Origin: Streptomyces pactum
GTDB taxonomy: Bacteria > Actinomycetota > Actinomycetes > Streptomycetales > Streptomycetaceae
DNA: 64,000 bases
Direction of reading: 5' to 3'
NCBI RefSeq assembly: GCF_016031615.1
Contig: NZ_JACYXC010000001.1
Location: 2,232,001 to 2,296,000 of the forward strand
This document shows positions 1 to 9,848 of the stretch, piece by piece. The notes under the pieces were generated by a model that was given only the letters and a program-made list of their open reading frames with translations, was not told where the DNA came from and made no database searches. A program made the position numbers and the translations under genes. Each line of letters opens with the position of its first letter. Position 1 is the stretch's first letter.

Positions 1-1019
1 GCGTGGTCCTCCAGCGCCTGACCCCGCTCGGCGAGGAAGGCTCGGTGGGCGGCCTGCCGGGCCGGGCTCGCGGGCACCGTGCGCAGCAGTTCCAGTGCCT
101 GGTACTTCAGTGCCCGGACCCGGTCCCGGTCGATCAGCCGGCCGTGCCGCAGCACGCCGTCTCGCAGGGCGGCGGCCTCGGCCAGCAGGGCGTCGGCACG
201 GCCCCGGGCCTCCCCGGTCAGCCGGGCGAACTCGGGCACGTCCGCGACCCGCAGGTGGAGCGGGTCGGGGAAGCGCCGGGAGGAGGGACGGTAGGGCGAG
301 GGGTCGGAGGGGGCACCGGGTGTGCCGGGCATGGCCGCGTGCAACGGGTTGACCTGCACGAACCCTGTCCCGAGGGTCCGGCCGGACCAGTCCGCGAGAT
401 CCGCCAGGTCGCCGAGGTCGCCCATGCCCCAGGAGCGGGACGACAGCAGGGAGTACAGCTGGACCAGCAGTCCGTGGGTACGGACCGCGGGTGCCGGGAG
501 CCGGTCCGGGGCGACGATCAGCGGGGCGGCGGCCGAGCGGCCGTCCGGGGCGTGGGCGCGCAGCACATGCTGCCCGAACGGCAGACCGGTGGAGCCTTCC
601 GGGGCCCGGACGCGGGTGCCGCCGGTACCGGCCGGCGGTCCGGGGGCCGGGTACCGGGCAGCACCCCCGTGCGTCGGGGTGGTGGGGGCCCGTCGCGGCG
701 CACGGCGATGTGTCTCCGGGGCCCAGTCGTGGCTGCCGCCGTCCTCGGTCTCCACCCGCAGTACGGTGCCCGGCGGCAGCCGCAGGGCGGGCGGGCGCCC
801 GGGGCGTACCACGACGCAGGGCGGCAGCAGCCGGTGGAGTTCCCGGTGCGCGTGGCGGTTCAGGGCGGCCCGGACCGCCCGCGGTGTGGACGCGTCCACA
901 CCCATCGCGGCGAGTACCGCCACCACGGTGTCCTCGGGTGCCGGGACGGTCCGGCCCGGTACCGGTTCGTGGTGCGTGGCGACACCGTACAGCTCGGCGA
1001 GCCGCGCTCTGCTTCCCAT
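1..1019 (-). CDS. malQ: 4-alpha-glucanotransferase (MalQ), N-terminal part, cut by window edge
   Basis: Reading the minus strand from ATG at 1019 gives one open frame to base 1 with no stop. The middle contains the MalQ signature SWGMGDLGDLADLADW, followed by a QVNPLHAAMPG segment and a SPYRPSSRRFPDPLHL segment, all typical of GH77 amylomaltases. The family transfers alpha-1,4-glucan segments in maltose and glycogen metabolism in the cytoplasm. The first roughly 200 residues form the divergent, Pro/Gly-rich N-terminal domain usual in Streptomyces. A GAGG ribosome site lies a few bases before the ATG. About 340 residues are present; the catalytic residues lie beyond the left edge. No neighbour in the window belongs to the same pathway. 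Confidence 0.9.
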   Translation of the reverse strand, partial: MGSRARLAELYGVATHHEPVPGRTVPAPEDTVVAVLAAMGVDASTPRAVRAALNRHAHRELHRLLPPCVVVRPGRPPALRLPPGTVLRVETEDGGSHDWAPETHRRAPRRAPTTPTHGGAARYPAPGPPAGTGGTRVRAPEGSTGLPFGQHVLRAHAPDGRSAAAPLIVAPDRLPAPAVRTHGLLVQLYSLLSSRSWGMGDLGDLADLADWSGRTLGTGFVQVNPLHAAMPGTPGAPSDPSPYRPSSRRFPDPLHLRVADVPEFARLTGEARGRADALLAEAAALRDGVLRHGRLIDRDRVRALKYQALELLRTVPASPARQAAHRAFLAERGQALEDH

Positions 1020-2628
1020 CGGACTCCTCACCACTCCCTCGGTACGTCCCGCGGCGGCCGGTGACCTCCTCGCGGCTCCCGGGTGGCCGGCTGTGATCTC
1101 CCCGACGGTGAGCCGAGGGTCTGCCCGTCGGCGGATCGTCACTCTTTCCCTGTGGCGGGGCTGCGGGCTCCCCGCCGGGTGCGGCCCTCCCGGTGGGTGG
1201 GTCGTCGGTCCGTACGGCGGTCGGCCACGGGCTGCTCGGCGGTGCGCCGGCCGGCCGTGCACCGGCCCGGGGCGGGCCGAGGCGTCCCCTGCCGTCCCGT
1301 TGGGCAGACGGGTGAACCGCGACGACGACCGCGGCCCGGGACCGGCCGGGCAGCCCGACGGCCGGGCGGCCCGGCGGCACATGCACCCGGCCGCACCGCC
1401 AACACCGAGCCCCGGCAGCCGCCACCGCCACCGCCGCCGGTGCGGACGTGACCGCCATACCGGGAGGCCCACCGCCGCCGCCGCCACCGCCGCCGCCGCC
1501 GAGGATGGTGACCGCCTTACCGGGAGGCCCGCCGGTACCGAGGGCCGAACAACAGGATCAGGCATGCCCGGGCGATGGGCCGTCAGCCGCCCCGGAGCGC
1601 CCCGCACTCGGGGGCATTCGGCGTATTCGGCGTATCCGGCAGGCCGGCTTCCGAAGCCCGTCCGGCAACCGTCCCTGGACAGCCGCCCGCCGGGCCCGCG
1701 GACGGCGGCAGCCGCACACCACGGCAGCGCCGGCCTGGCCGGTCAGGAACGCCCGGCCCCTGTCAGATCGTCACTGCTCGCCCGCATGCGGCAGACTTCG
1801 GCCCCGCCGGGCCCGGTCGCACATCAGGCGTCGCGTGTCCCGGCGCGTCGGGCAGGTGCCGGAGGGCTTGCGACACGCCGGTCCGGGATACGCAGGACGC
1901 CGGAGCGACACGGCCGGTGACACGGCTCAGCGCCGGACCGGACACCGGATCGGCCGAACGCGGCACACCGGCCCGAGCGAGGCGCGCGGCCGATCAAGCC
2001 GGCTGACGCCGTGTCGCACCGCCCGATCGGCACGGGGCGCGCCGGTCTCTGCTCGCGCCGGACACCGGCACGCCGGGGTCCCACCACCCGGTATGCCGGA
2101 GCGGGCGACACGCCGGGCGGGGCACCCGGCCCACCGGATCGGTGACACCCGCGACTCACCGATCACCGGTTCACCGGCCGCATCACCGGGCACGCCGGGG
2201 CCGGGCCACCGCCTCGGCAGGCGCAGGCAAGACCGGGACACGCCGGCCCGTCGGACGGACAGCGGCCTGCGCGACCCGGCCCCTCCGGTGGGCAGCGGCG
2301 CATGCGAGCCGCTCCGCCGGACCGGACAGCGGCGCATCGGTCCGGTCCGCCGGGCCGACAGCGGGCCACACGCCCCGGCGCGGCGGACCGGGCGCGGCAC
2401 CTTGCTCCGCCGGCCCGTCAAGCCCGGGGGCGGCCCGCTCTCACCCGGCGCGGCGGACCGGGCACACGGCCCGTACGCCCGACGTCCCGGCCGCAGGCCC
2501 GACGCCCGGTCCAGGTGTCCGGCGTCCGGCGGCCCGTGCGCACCGTTCCGGGGTGCGGACCCGCGCGACGGGCGACGGGCCCCTGGGCGTGCCGCTCGTC
2601 GGCGGTCGGCGGGTTGACGCCCCAGCGG
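1020..2628. other. Long non-coding GC-rich spacer
   Basis: About 1.6 kb upstream of malQ. Long frames run through it on both strands, but their translations are Arg/Pro/Gly/Ala-rich with no recognisable domain and no coding periodicity. The part from about 1840 to 2480 is built from short ACCGGAC, CGGTCCG and GGCCGAC words in many orders, so it looks like degenerate repeat DNA. No gene is supported. Confidence 0.6.
1448..1533. repeat. 26-bp direct repeat flanking a GCC microsatellite
   Basis: GTGACCGCC-W-TACCGGGAGGCCC starts at 1448 and again at 1508, exactly 60 bases apart, with two mismatches over about 26 bases. The bases between are an uninterrupted GCC/ACC triplet run. Function unknown. 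Confidence 0.7.
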
Positions 2629-2934
2629 TCAGTGGCCCGCCCCGGGGTCCCTCACGGCGGCGGTCGGCTCGCTGGTCAGCGGCAGCCCCGCGGCGAGCGG
2701 GGGTTCGCTGGTCAGCGGAAGTTCGGTGGCGAGCGGCGGCTCGCTGGTCAGCGGGGTTTCCATGCCGGTGGCCGAACCGGCCCCGTCCAGGCCGGCGTCG
2801 GGGTAGGGCACTCCGGCGAGCAGATCGGGTTCCCGGCCGTCGGCCCCGTCCTGGGAGCCGTGCCCGTCGGCAGTCGGCCCGGGAACCGTGGGTTTGGAGA
2901 GGGCGGTGAGCAGAAGCTGGGCGGAAGCGGCCAC
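2629..2934 (-). CDS. Small disordered protein with PLTSEPPLA repeats
   Basis: A 101-residue frame starts at GTG 2934, preceded by a good GGAGG site six bases away. Third codon positions are mostly G or C, unlike the shadow frames around it. The C-terminal half repeats the motif PLTSEPPLA with small changes three times; the N-terminal half is Asp/Gly/Pro-rich. There are no Cys residues, no membrane segment and no signal peptide, so a soluble, unstructured protein is likely. I do not recognise a family. The next gene on this strand is malQ, 1.6 kb away, so it is probably monocistronic. The ribosome site and codon bias argue for a real gene, but it could be a chance frame. Confidence 0.5.
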   Translation of the reverse strand: MAASAQLLLTALSKPTVPGPTADGHGSQDGADGREPDLLAGVPYPDAGLDGAGSATGMETPLTSEPPLATELPLTSEPPLAAGLPLTSEPTAAVRDPGAGH

Positions 2935-3823
2935 GGGGGCCTCCGTAGGGGGTCTCGGGAGTGGGACAGGCGAGCCCTACCCACTGCGGACGGACACAGA
3001 CGTGACCCGACCCGAAACGTGATCCAGGCCACACCTTCGGGGCGGACGTTCTGCGTGCCACACCCACCCCGAACCACAGAGCTTACGGGCGAAACGGACA
3101 TTCGGGCGGCAGACTTGCGGGACCGGAGGGGTGCCGCCGAAGCGCCTGCCGGAGAGCCGAAGAGCATTACCGGCACTTCGGTCACGCCCGTTGACACCCT
3201 CCCCGGCCGAGTGGTGGGCTCGACGCCGATCGGCGCGTCAGCCGTACGCCGCCGGCCGCCCACCGCACACCGTCGCACGCCCTCCGCACGCCGTCCGCGC
3301 CCCCGGCGCGGACCCGGAACCCCGCCGGACCCGGACCCGGCACCCATCCGGCCCGGGGTCGGTACCCACCGGCCCGGGGGCCGGCCCGTCGCTGCTCCGG
3401 GGCCACCGGCCCCGGGTCCGGGGCCGGCCGTCGGCCACCCGGCGCTCCGGAGGCGGCGGGGCACCGGCAGCAGCGGAAGGCGGCGGGGCAGCGGCAGGCG
3501 GCGGGGCGCCGGTCACGCACACCGGCGGGCCGTCACCGCCGCCGTGCCGCCCCCCGCGGGACGGGCGGCGCGGGCGGAGCGTACGGCTGCCGGGACCGGG
3601 CGCCCGCGGGGGCGCACGGGTGTACGGCTGCCGGCGCCTGGCGCGCACGCGCCCCCGCGCACGGGCGTACGGGTGCCGGCACCGGGCCCCGCGTACGCGT
3701 TGTACGGGCGCCGGCACCGGGCCCCGCGCGGGGGCGTACGGTCGTCGGCACCGGGCATCCGGGCGGGTGACCACCACCGGGCGCCCGGGCGGGGCCACCG
3801 ACGAGGAACGAGGAGAGGGCACC
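2935..3823. repeat. Intergenic region with five degenerate 34-45 bp repeats
   Basis: The start holds the divergent promoter area of the small gene at 2629. From 3581 to about 3770 a unit beginning GTACGG and continuing with a (C)TGCCGGCACCGGG-like core recurs at 3581, 3622, 3667, 3702 and 3736. A frame open on the plus strand through this stretch is only an upstream extension of the GH84 gene and has no ribosome site. Confidence 0.6.
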
Positions 3824-6800
3824 GTGCAGTTCCGCGGGATGTGGGCCGGCGGGTCGAGGGCCGCCGGTGCCACCGCACTCGCCGCCGCCGTCCTCGGCGG
3901 ACTGATCGGCGGCGCGCCCAACGCCGCCGCCGAGCAGCCCGCCGGCACCGGCGCCGAGTCCCCCTGGGCCACCACCGCCGAGCGGACGGACGCCTCCGGG
4001 GTGCCCCCGGTCTGGCCACGGCCGCAGACCCTGCGGGCCCACGGGACCTCGGTCCCGGTCGCCGGGCAGGTCACCCTGGTGGCCGACGCGGACACCGACC
4101 CGTACGCCCTGGACGCGCTGCGGGAGTTGCTGAGCGGCGCCGGGGCACGCACGGTCACCGAGGTGACCGACGGCGGGCGGGACGCCGCCGGGCGCGACGG
4201 TTCCGCCGGCCTCCGGGTGCTGGTCCAGGGGCGCGAGGCGGAGGCGGCACTGCGCGCGCTGCGCGCCCCGGAGCGCGGTGACCTGCCCTCCGGCGGCTAC
4301 CGGCTGGCCTCCGGCACGGTGGACGGGGTGCCCACGGTGGCGATGGCCGGGGTCGGCCGGGACGGGCTGTTCCACGCGGTGCAGACGCTCCGTCAGCTGC
4401 TGGTCGGGCCCGGCGGGCGCGCCCCCGGGCAGGCCGGACAGGGCGGGCGGGCCGGATCGGGAGGACAGGGCGGCTACGCCGTCCCGTCGGTGACCGTGCG
4501 GGACTGGCCGGCGGCGGCCGTCCGCGGCACCACGGAGGGCTTCTACGGCGAACCGTGGACGCAGGAGCAGCGGCTGGCCCAGCTCGACTTCCTGGGCCGC
4601 ACCAAGCAGAACCGTTACCTGTACGCGGCGGGCGACGACCCGTACCGGCTGGCGCGCTGGCGCGACCCGTACCCGGCCGAGGCGCGCGCCGACTTCCGGG
4701 AGCTGGCGGACCGTGCCCGCCGCAACCACGTGACCCTGGCCTGGGCGGTGTCGCCGGGGCAGAACTTCTGCTTCTCCGCGAGCGGCGACGTCAAGGCGCT
4801 GCTGCGCAAGATCGACGCCATGTGGGCGCTGGGTGTGCGTGGCTTCCAGCTCCAGTTCCAGGACGTCAGCTACGACGAGTGGCGGTGCGTGGGCGACCGG
4901 ATCACCTTCGGCGCCGGACCGGAGCGGGCCGCGGCGGCCCAGGCGCAGGTGGCGAACGCGGTCGCCGACCACCTGGCGCGCCGTCACCCGGACGCGCCCC
5001 CGCTGTCCCTGCTGCCCACCGAGTACTACCAGGACGGCCGGACCGAGTACCGCGCCGCGCTGGCGGAGCGGCTGGACGACCGGGTGGAGGTGGCCTGGAC
5101 CGGCGTCGGGGTGGTGCCCCGCACCATCACCGGCGACGAGTTGGCCGAGGCCAAGGAGGCGTTCGGGCACCCCCTGGTGACCATGGACAACTACCCGGTC
5201 AACGACTTCGCCCAGGACCGGATCTTCCTCGGCCCCTACACCGGCCGGGAGCCGGCCGTGGCCATCGGGTCGCAGGCACTGCTGACCAACGCCATGCAGC
5301 AGCCGGCGCTCTCCCGCATCCCGCTGTTCACCGCGGCCGACTTCGCCTGGAACCCGCGCGGCTACCGGCCCGGGGAGTCCTGGCAGGCGGCCGTCGACGA
5401 CCTGGCCGGGCCGGACCGGGCCACCCGGGACGCGCTGCGGGTGCTCGCCGCCAACAACGCCTCCTCGATGCTCGGCGGATGGGGCGGGACCGAGGAGGGC
5501 GACGGGGAGAGCGGCGGGGAGTCGGAGTACCTGCGCCGGCGGATCGAGGCGTTCCTCACCGCGCACGAGGGCACCGACGAGGCGGCACTGGCCCGGGCCG
5601 CGGAGCGGCTGCGCGCCGCGTTCCGGACGCTGCGCGAGGTGCCCGGACGGCTGGAGCCCGCCCTCGGGGACGAGGCCGGGCCCTGGCTGGAGCAGCTGGG
5701 CCGGTACGGCGAGGCCGGCCGGTACGCGGTGGACATGCTCACCGCGCAGGCGCGGGGCGACGGCGCCGCGGCCTGGCGGCACCGGCAGGCGCTGCAGCGG
5801 CTGCGGCAGCAGATCGCCGCCAGCCCGGCCACCGTCGGCAAGGGGGTGCTCACCCCGTTCCTCGCCACCGCGCTGGAGCGGGCGGACGCCTGGGCCGGGC
5901 TCGACGAGACGGCCGAGAAGCCGCCGCGCACCGACGCGGGGCAGCGGGCCGCGGCGGACGGCGACGCGCGCACCACGGTGACCGCCGGCCGGCCGGTGAC
6001 CGTGCGGTTCGGCCGGGTCCGCCCGCTGACCGCCGTCACCGCGCTCACCGGCACCGGCCCGGAGCGGCGGGGCACCGTCGAGGCGCACGTGCCCGGCGCC
6101 GGCTGGCGGAAGCTGGCCGAGGTCTCCGGCAGCGGCTGGACGCAGGCGCCCGGCAAGGGGCTGCGGGCCGACGCGGTACGGCTGACCTGGGCGGACGAGG
6201 ACCGGGACGGGGCGGGCGGCACGCCGCCGGCGGTGCACGAGCTGACCCCGTGGTTCGCCGACACCCCCGCTGCGGAACTGCGGCTGTCGCGGAACGTGGC
6301 GGACGCGGAGATCGGCGGCCGCCCGGCGGAGGTCGAGGTCCGGCTCACCGCCCGCCGGCCTGGCGACGTCCGGGGCGACCTGGTGGTACGGGCGCCCGGC
6401 GGGGTCACCGTCACCGCGCCGAAGGAGGTCACCGCGGTGCGCGGCGGGGTGGCCACGGCCCGGATCCAGGTGTCGGTGCCGGCCGGCGCCGCCGCGGGCA
6501 CCTACCGGCTGCCGGTGCGCTTCGGGTCCGAGGAGGCGGTGCTGACGGTGCGGTCCTTCCCGCCCGCCGGGGGCCCGGACCTGGCGTCGGCCGGACGCGG
6601 CACCCGGGCCACCTCGTCCGGCGACGAGACCGACGCGTTCCCGGCCGCCGCCGCCATCGACGGCGACCCGGCCACCCGCTGGTCCTCGCCGGCCGAGGAC
6701 GGGGCGTGGCTCCAGCTGGAGCTGGCCCGCCCGGTCCGGCTGGGCCGGCTGGACCTGCACTGGGAGGACGCGCACGCCAGCCGGTACCGGGTCCAGGTGT

Positions 6801-7009
6801 CGGCGGACGGCCGCACCTGGCGCACCGCGGCCACGGTGGACGACGGCCGGGGCGGACGGGAGACGGTGCGCATGGACGCCTCCGGCACCCGGTTCGTCCG
6901 CATCCAGGGCGTCGAGCGGGCGCCGCTGCCCGAGGGGGTACCGGGCCGTTACTCGCTGTGGTCGGTCCAGGCGTACCAGGTGCTCGACGAGGGCCCCGGC
7001 GGGGCGTGA
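3824..7009 (+). CDS. Secreted GH84 beta-N-acetylhexosaminidase (hyaluronidase/O-GlcNAcase type)
   Basis: The start is GTG 3824 behind AGGAGAGG; frame further upstream is repeat DNA. The 1061-residue product opens with MQFRGMWAGGSR and a hydrophobic Ala-rich signal peptide ending near ANAAAEQ. An N-terminal hexosaminidase-type domain (about 65-220) precedes the GH84 barrel (about 230-500), marked by GTTEGFYGEPW, PTEYYQDG, WTGVGVV and MDNYPVND. A helical domain, a NEW3-like beta domain and a C-terminal F5/8 type C (CBM32) domain (about 925-1055) follow. Known members release GlcNAc from glycans by substrate-assisted catalysis. The catalytic Asp-Asp pair here reads Gln346-Asp347 (FQLQFQDVSYDEW), so the residue that normally orients the acetamido group is changed. 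It stands alone, with no coupled transporter. Confidence 0.9.
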   Translation: MQFRGMWAGGSRAAGATALAAAVLGGLIGGAPNAAAEQPAGTGAESPWATTAERTDASGVPPVWPRPQTLRAHGTSVPVAGQVTLVADADTDPYALDALRELLSGAGARTVTEVTDGGRDAAGRDGSAGLRVLVQGREAEAALRALRAPERGDLPSGGYRLASGTVDGVPTVAMAGVGRDGLFHAVQTLRQLLVGPGGRAPGQAGQGGRAGSGGQGGYAVPSVTVRDWPAAAVRGTTEGFYGEPWTQEQRLAQLDFLGRTKQNRYLYAAGDDPYRLARWRDPYPAEARADFRELADRARRNHVTLAWAVSPGQNFCFSASGDVKALLRKIDAMWALGVRGFQLQFQDVSYDEWRCVGDRITFGAGPERAAAAQAQVANAVADHLARRHPDAPPLSLLPTEYYQDGRTEYRAALAERLDDRVEVAWTGVGVVPRTITGDELAEAKEAFGHPLVTMDNYPVNDFAQDRIFLGPYTGREPAVAIGSQALLTNAMQQPALSRIPLFTAADFAWNPRGYRPGESWQAAVDDLAGPDRATRDALRVLAANNASSMLGGWGGTEEGDGESGGESEYLRRRIEAFLTAHEGTDEAALARAAERLRAAFRTLREVPGRLEPALGDEAGPWLEQLGRYGEAGRYAVDMLTAQARGDGAAAWRHRQALQRLRQQIAASPATVGKGVLTPFLATALERADAWAGLDETAEKPPRTDAGQRAAADGDARTTVTAGRPVTVRFGRVRPLTAVTALTGTGPERRGTVEAHVPGAGWRKLAEVSGSGWTQAPGKGLRADAVRLTWADEDRDGAGGTPPAVHELTPWFADTPAAELRLSRNVADAEIGGRPAEVEVRLTARRPGDVRGDLVVRAPGGVTVTAPKEVTAVRGGVATARIQVSVPAGAAAGTYRLPVRFGSEEAVLTVRSFPPAGGPDLASAGRGTRATSSGDETDAFPAAAAIDGDPATRWSSPAEDGAWLQLELARPVRLGRLDLHWEDAHASRYRVQVSADGRTWRTAATVDDGRGGRETVRMDASGTRFVRIQGVERAPLPEGVPGRYSLWSVQAYQVLDEGPGGA

Positions 7010-7264
7010 CGGGGCCCGGGCCGAGGGGCTGCCCGTCCGGGCCCGGAACGGACCGGCTCGTGCCGGGGACCGGGACCGGCCCGGACCCGCACGCGCCCTG
7101 AGCAGGGGCGTGCCGGGCCGCCGGCGACCACGCAAGGACGGGCGCCGGCCCCGGCGGGCCCCGGACGCCCCGCGCGTCCCGGCGGGCCCCCGGATGCCCC
7201 CGACAGACCCCGGGGCGCCCCGGAGAGACCCCGGCGGCCCCGGGGACGACAATGGCCCGGAATC

Positions 7265-7804
7265 TCAGGCAGAGGTTCTGCCGTCGATCCGGGCCATCGC
7301 ATCGTCCGCGCCGTACGGCCGCAGGTAGGGCAACCAGCGCGGGTCCCGGTGGCCGGTGCCGATGATGCGCCAGGCCAGCCCGGAGGGGGGCTCGGGTTGG
7401 TGGCGCAGCCGCCAGCCGATCTCCGCGACGTGCCGGTCGGCCTTCACGTGGTTGCAGCGGCGGCAGGCTGCCACCACGTTCTCCCAGGTGTGCTGGCCGC
7501 CCCGGCTGCGCGGGATGACGTGATCCACGCTGGTGGCGACGCCGCCGCAGTAGGCGCAGCGGCCGCCGTCCCGGGCGAACAGGGCCCGGCGGGTGAGCGG
7601 CACCGGACCGCGGAACGGGACCCGCACGAAGCGTTTGAGTCTCACGACGCTGGGGGCGGGTATGACACGGGTCGCGCTGTGCATCAGGGCGCCAGAGTCC
7701 TCAAGGCTGACGGCCTTGTCGTTGAGGACGAGGACGAGCGCGCGGCGGAGCGGTACGACGCCGAGCGGCTCGTACGACGCGTTGAGGACCAGGACGTGCG
7801 GCAC
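7265..7804 (-). CDS. HNH endonuclease family protein
   Basis: 179 residues, GTG start at 7804 behind GAGGAGG. The core has ARDGGRCAYCG, then the SVDHVIPRSRGGQHTWENVVAACRRCN motif (split here as SVDHVIPRSRGG and HTWENVVAACRRCN), which holds the HNH metal-binding His and Asn plus two CxxC zinc pairs. The N-terminal MPHVLVLNASYEPL segment is typical of a conserved actinobacterial chromosomal HNH protein. Its substrate and role are not established; restriction, repair or housekeeping DNA or RNA cleavage are all possible. It is divergent from the MscS gene, with about 255 bases of shared promoter space. Confidence 0.9.
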   Translation of the reverse strand: MPHVLVLNASYEPLGVVPLRRALVLVLNDKAVSLEDSGALMHSATRVIPAPSVVRLKRFVRVPFRGPVPLTRRALFARDGGRCAYCGGVATSVDHVIPRSRGGQHTWENVVAACRRCNHVKADRHVAEIGWRLRHQPEPPSGLAWRIIGTGHRDPRWLPYLRPYGADDAMARIDGRTSA

Positions 7805-8059
7805 GGTGCCTCCTCATAGACGCCGGCGGCGCGTGGCTCGCGCCGGGACGATCTCCCCTTAGTCTCTACAGATCCCCGGTCCACGCGCCACCACCAGCGG
7901 GTAACGGCATGGAAGTGTTTTCGACCACACCGTGTTCATCCCCCGCCGTGAGGCGCTTCTCTCCTGATCGGGACAACGGAGCAGCGGTCGTGCCCCGTTA
8001 GTGTGGTGAGGCCGCCCGTGTGTGTCCGCGCGGGCTCTCGCTCACGAAGGGTTCTTGCT

Positions 8060-9274
8060 GTGTTCTGGTCCGGTGCCGTGGCCGCTGACTCGACGCCCCG
8101 CCCCGGCCCGTCCGGGCCCAGCGGTTTCGACGCGGCGCACGACACCGCATCCAGCGCCGCGGGCTGGGTCGAGGAGAACTGGTCCACGTGGCTCGGCATC
8201 GGCCTGCGCATCCTGCTGATCCTGGTCATGGCCTTCGTCCTGCGGTCCCTGGTGCGGCGCTCGCTGACCAAGCTGATAGAGCGCATGAACCGCACCGCCC
8301 AGGCGGTGGACGGCACGGCGCTGGGCGGCCTGCTGGTCAACGCCGAGCGGCGGCGGCAGCGGTCGGAGGCGATCGGCTCGGTGCTGCGCAGCGTGGCCTC
8401 GTTCCTGATCATGGGCACCGCGGGGCTGATGATCCTCTCCGCGCTCCAGATCAACCTCGCGCCCCTGCTGGCCAGCGCCGGTGTGGCGGGCGTCGCCATC
8501 GGTTTCGGCGCGCGGAACCTGGTCACCGACTTCCTCTCCGGCGTCTTCATGATCCTTGAGGACCAGTACGGCGTCGGCGACACCATCGACGCGGGCGTCG
8601 CCACCGGTGAGGTCATCGAGGTGGGACTCAGGGTGACCAAGCTGCGGGGCGCGGACGGCGAGATCTGGTACGTGCGCAACGGCGAGGTGAAGCGGATCGG
8701 CAACCTCAGCCAGGGCTGGGCCACCGCCGGGGTGGACGTCCAGGTCCGCTCGGACGAGGACCTGGACCGGGTGCGCTCGGTGATCGCGGCGGCCGGCGAG
8801 TCCATGGCCAAGGAGGAGCCGTGGAACGAGCGGCTGTGGGAGCCGGTCGAGGTGCTGGGCCTGGACGCGGTGTACCTGGACTCGGTGATCATCCGGGTCT
8901 CGGCCAAGACCATGCCGGGCAAGGCGCTCGGGGTCGAGCGGGAGCTGCGCTGGCGGATCAAGCGGGAGCTGGACCGGGCGGGCATCCGCATCGTCGGCCA
9001 GCCCGCGGAGCCGGACCTGGAGACCACGCCCGCCCCGGACCCCACGGCGACCGTCGCCGCCCCCGTCCGCACTGGCCAACCCCGCCTCGCCGCAGGCGAT
9101 GGCGGCCACCCCGCTGACGCCGCAGCCGCCCACCCCGCCCACCCAGAAGTGACCGCCCGCGGCCCCAGGAGTCCCCGGGGCCGCCGCGACCTGCCCGGCG
9201 GCCCCCCGCCGGCCCACCGGCCCACCGGCACTGGTCCGCTGGCTCACCGGCTCACCGGCTCACCGGCCAGGTGA
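8060..9274 (+). CDS. Small-conductance mechanosensitive channel (MscS family), C-terminal tail frameshifted
   Basis: Start chosen at GTG 8060 (MFWSGAVAADS) because GAAGGG lies nine bases upstream; ATG 8003 has no ribosome site. The protein has transmembrane helices near residues 45-65 and 115-165. The pore-lining helix and beta domain contain ASAGVAGVAIGFGARNLVTD and FMILEDQYGVGDTI, diagnostic of MscS. Such channels open on membrane tension and release osmolytes. After about residue 335 the annotated frame becomes low-complexity and runs to 9274. One base over, SALANPASPQAMAATPLTP continues to a TGA at 9150-9152, which looks like the ancestral C-terminus. The shift maps to the C5 run at 9060-9064. 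Confidence 0.88.
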   Translation: MFWSGAVAADSTPRPGPSGPSGFDAAHDTASSAAGWVEENWSTWLGIGLRILLILVMAFVLRSLVRRSLTKLIERMNRTAQAVDGTALGGLLVNAERRRQRSEAIGSVLRSVASFLIMGTAGLMILSALQINLAPLLASAGVAGVAIGFGARNLVTDFLSGVFMILEDQYGVGDTIDAGVATGEVIEVGLRVTKLRGADGEIWYVRNGEVKRIGNLSQGWATAGVDVQVRSDEDLDRVRSVIAAAGESMAKEEPWNERLWEPVEVLGLDAVYLDSVIIRVSAKTMPGKALGVERELRWRIKRELDRAGIRIVGQPAEPDLETTPAPDPTATVAAPVRTGQPRLAAGDGGHPADAAAAHPAHPEVTARGPRSPRGRRDLPGGPPPAHRPTGTGPLAHRLTGSPAR

Positions 9275-9848
9275 CCATTCCCGTCGGCCTGGCACACCGG
9301 CCGACCGCGCCCCGCCGTGCCGGGGCCCGGGAGCGGATCGCCCGCCCGCCGGGCGGGAACAGGGGCGGGCGCCGGCGGGCGGAGTCGGCCCGGCCCCACC
9401 TGCGACGCCCCCCACCCGCCCCCCATCCCGCCCGGTCCCACGGCCCGATACGCCACCCGGTCGGCCCCGCCTCCGGTCCCGGGGGCGCCCGCGCACCGGA
9501 ACCGGTGAACGCCCGCACCTTTCGGTGAGGCCGCCGCGTCCCGGAGTGACCCCGTCCGCCGCCTCGGAGCCCCGACGCGCCCGCCCGTGCCGTCCGTGCC
9601 CCGCACGGTCCCGTCGCCGTGCCGTTCCGGCCGCCGCACGCACCGGGACGCCCGCCCGGCCGCCGCTGCCGGAGCCGCTCAGCAAACCCCCGCACCGCTC
9701 GCACCTGCCTCCCCCCGCCCCCGCCCCCTCCGCCCCCTCCGGCCCCCGCCCACCCACGCATCGGAACGCCGCTCCCCGGCCTCCCTCCGCGCCGGACGCC
9801 GCCCCCCGCACCGCGGTCCGGCGGCCGGTGTCCGGCCCGCTCCCCCCC
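9275..9848. other. GC-rich intergenic spacer
   Basis: No gene is supported. Frames on both strands are Pro/Arg/Gly-rich low complexity; the stretch around 9700-9760 is C-rich. It ends in the promoter of the ROK regulator. Confidence 0.6.

Noticed and set aside
322..2617. Long overlapping plus frames of 300-530 codons upstream of the small gene
   Set aside because: Low-complexity Arg/Pro/Gly translations, no domain, no ribosome site; they arise because stops are rare in very GC-rich DNA.
3533..7252. 1239-codon minus frame opposite the GH84 gene
   Set aside because: Antisense shadow of a gene with clear domains on the plus strand.
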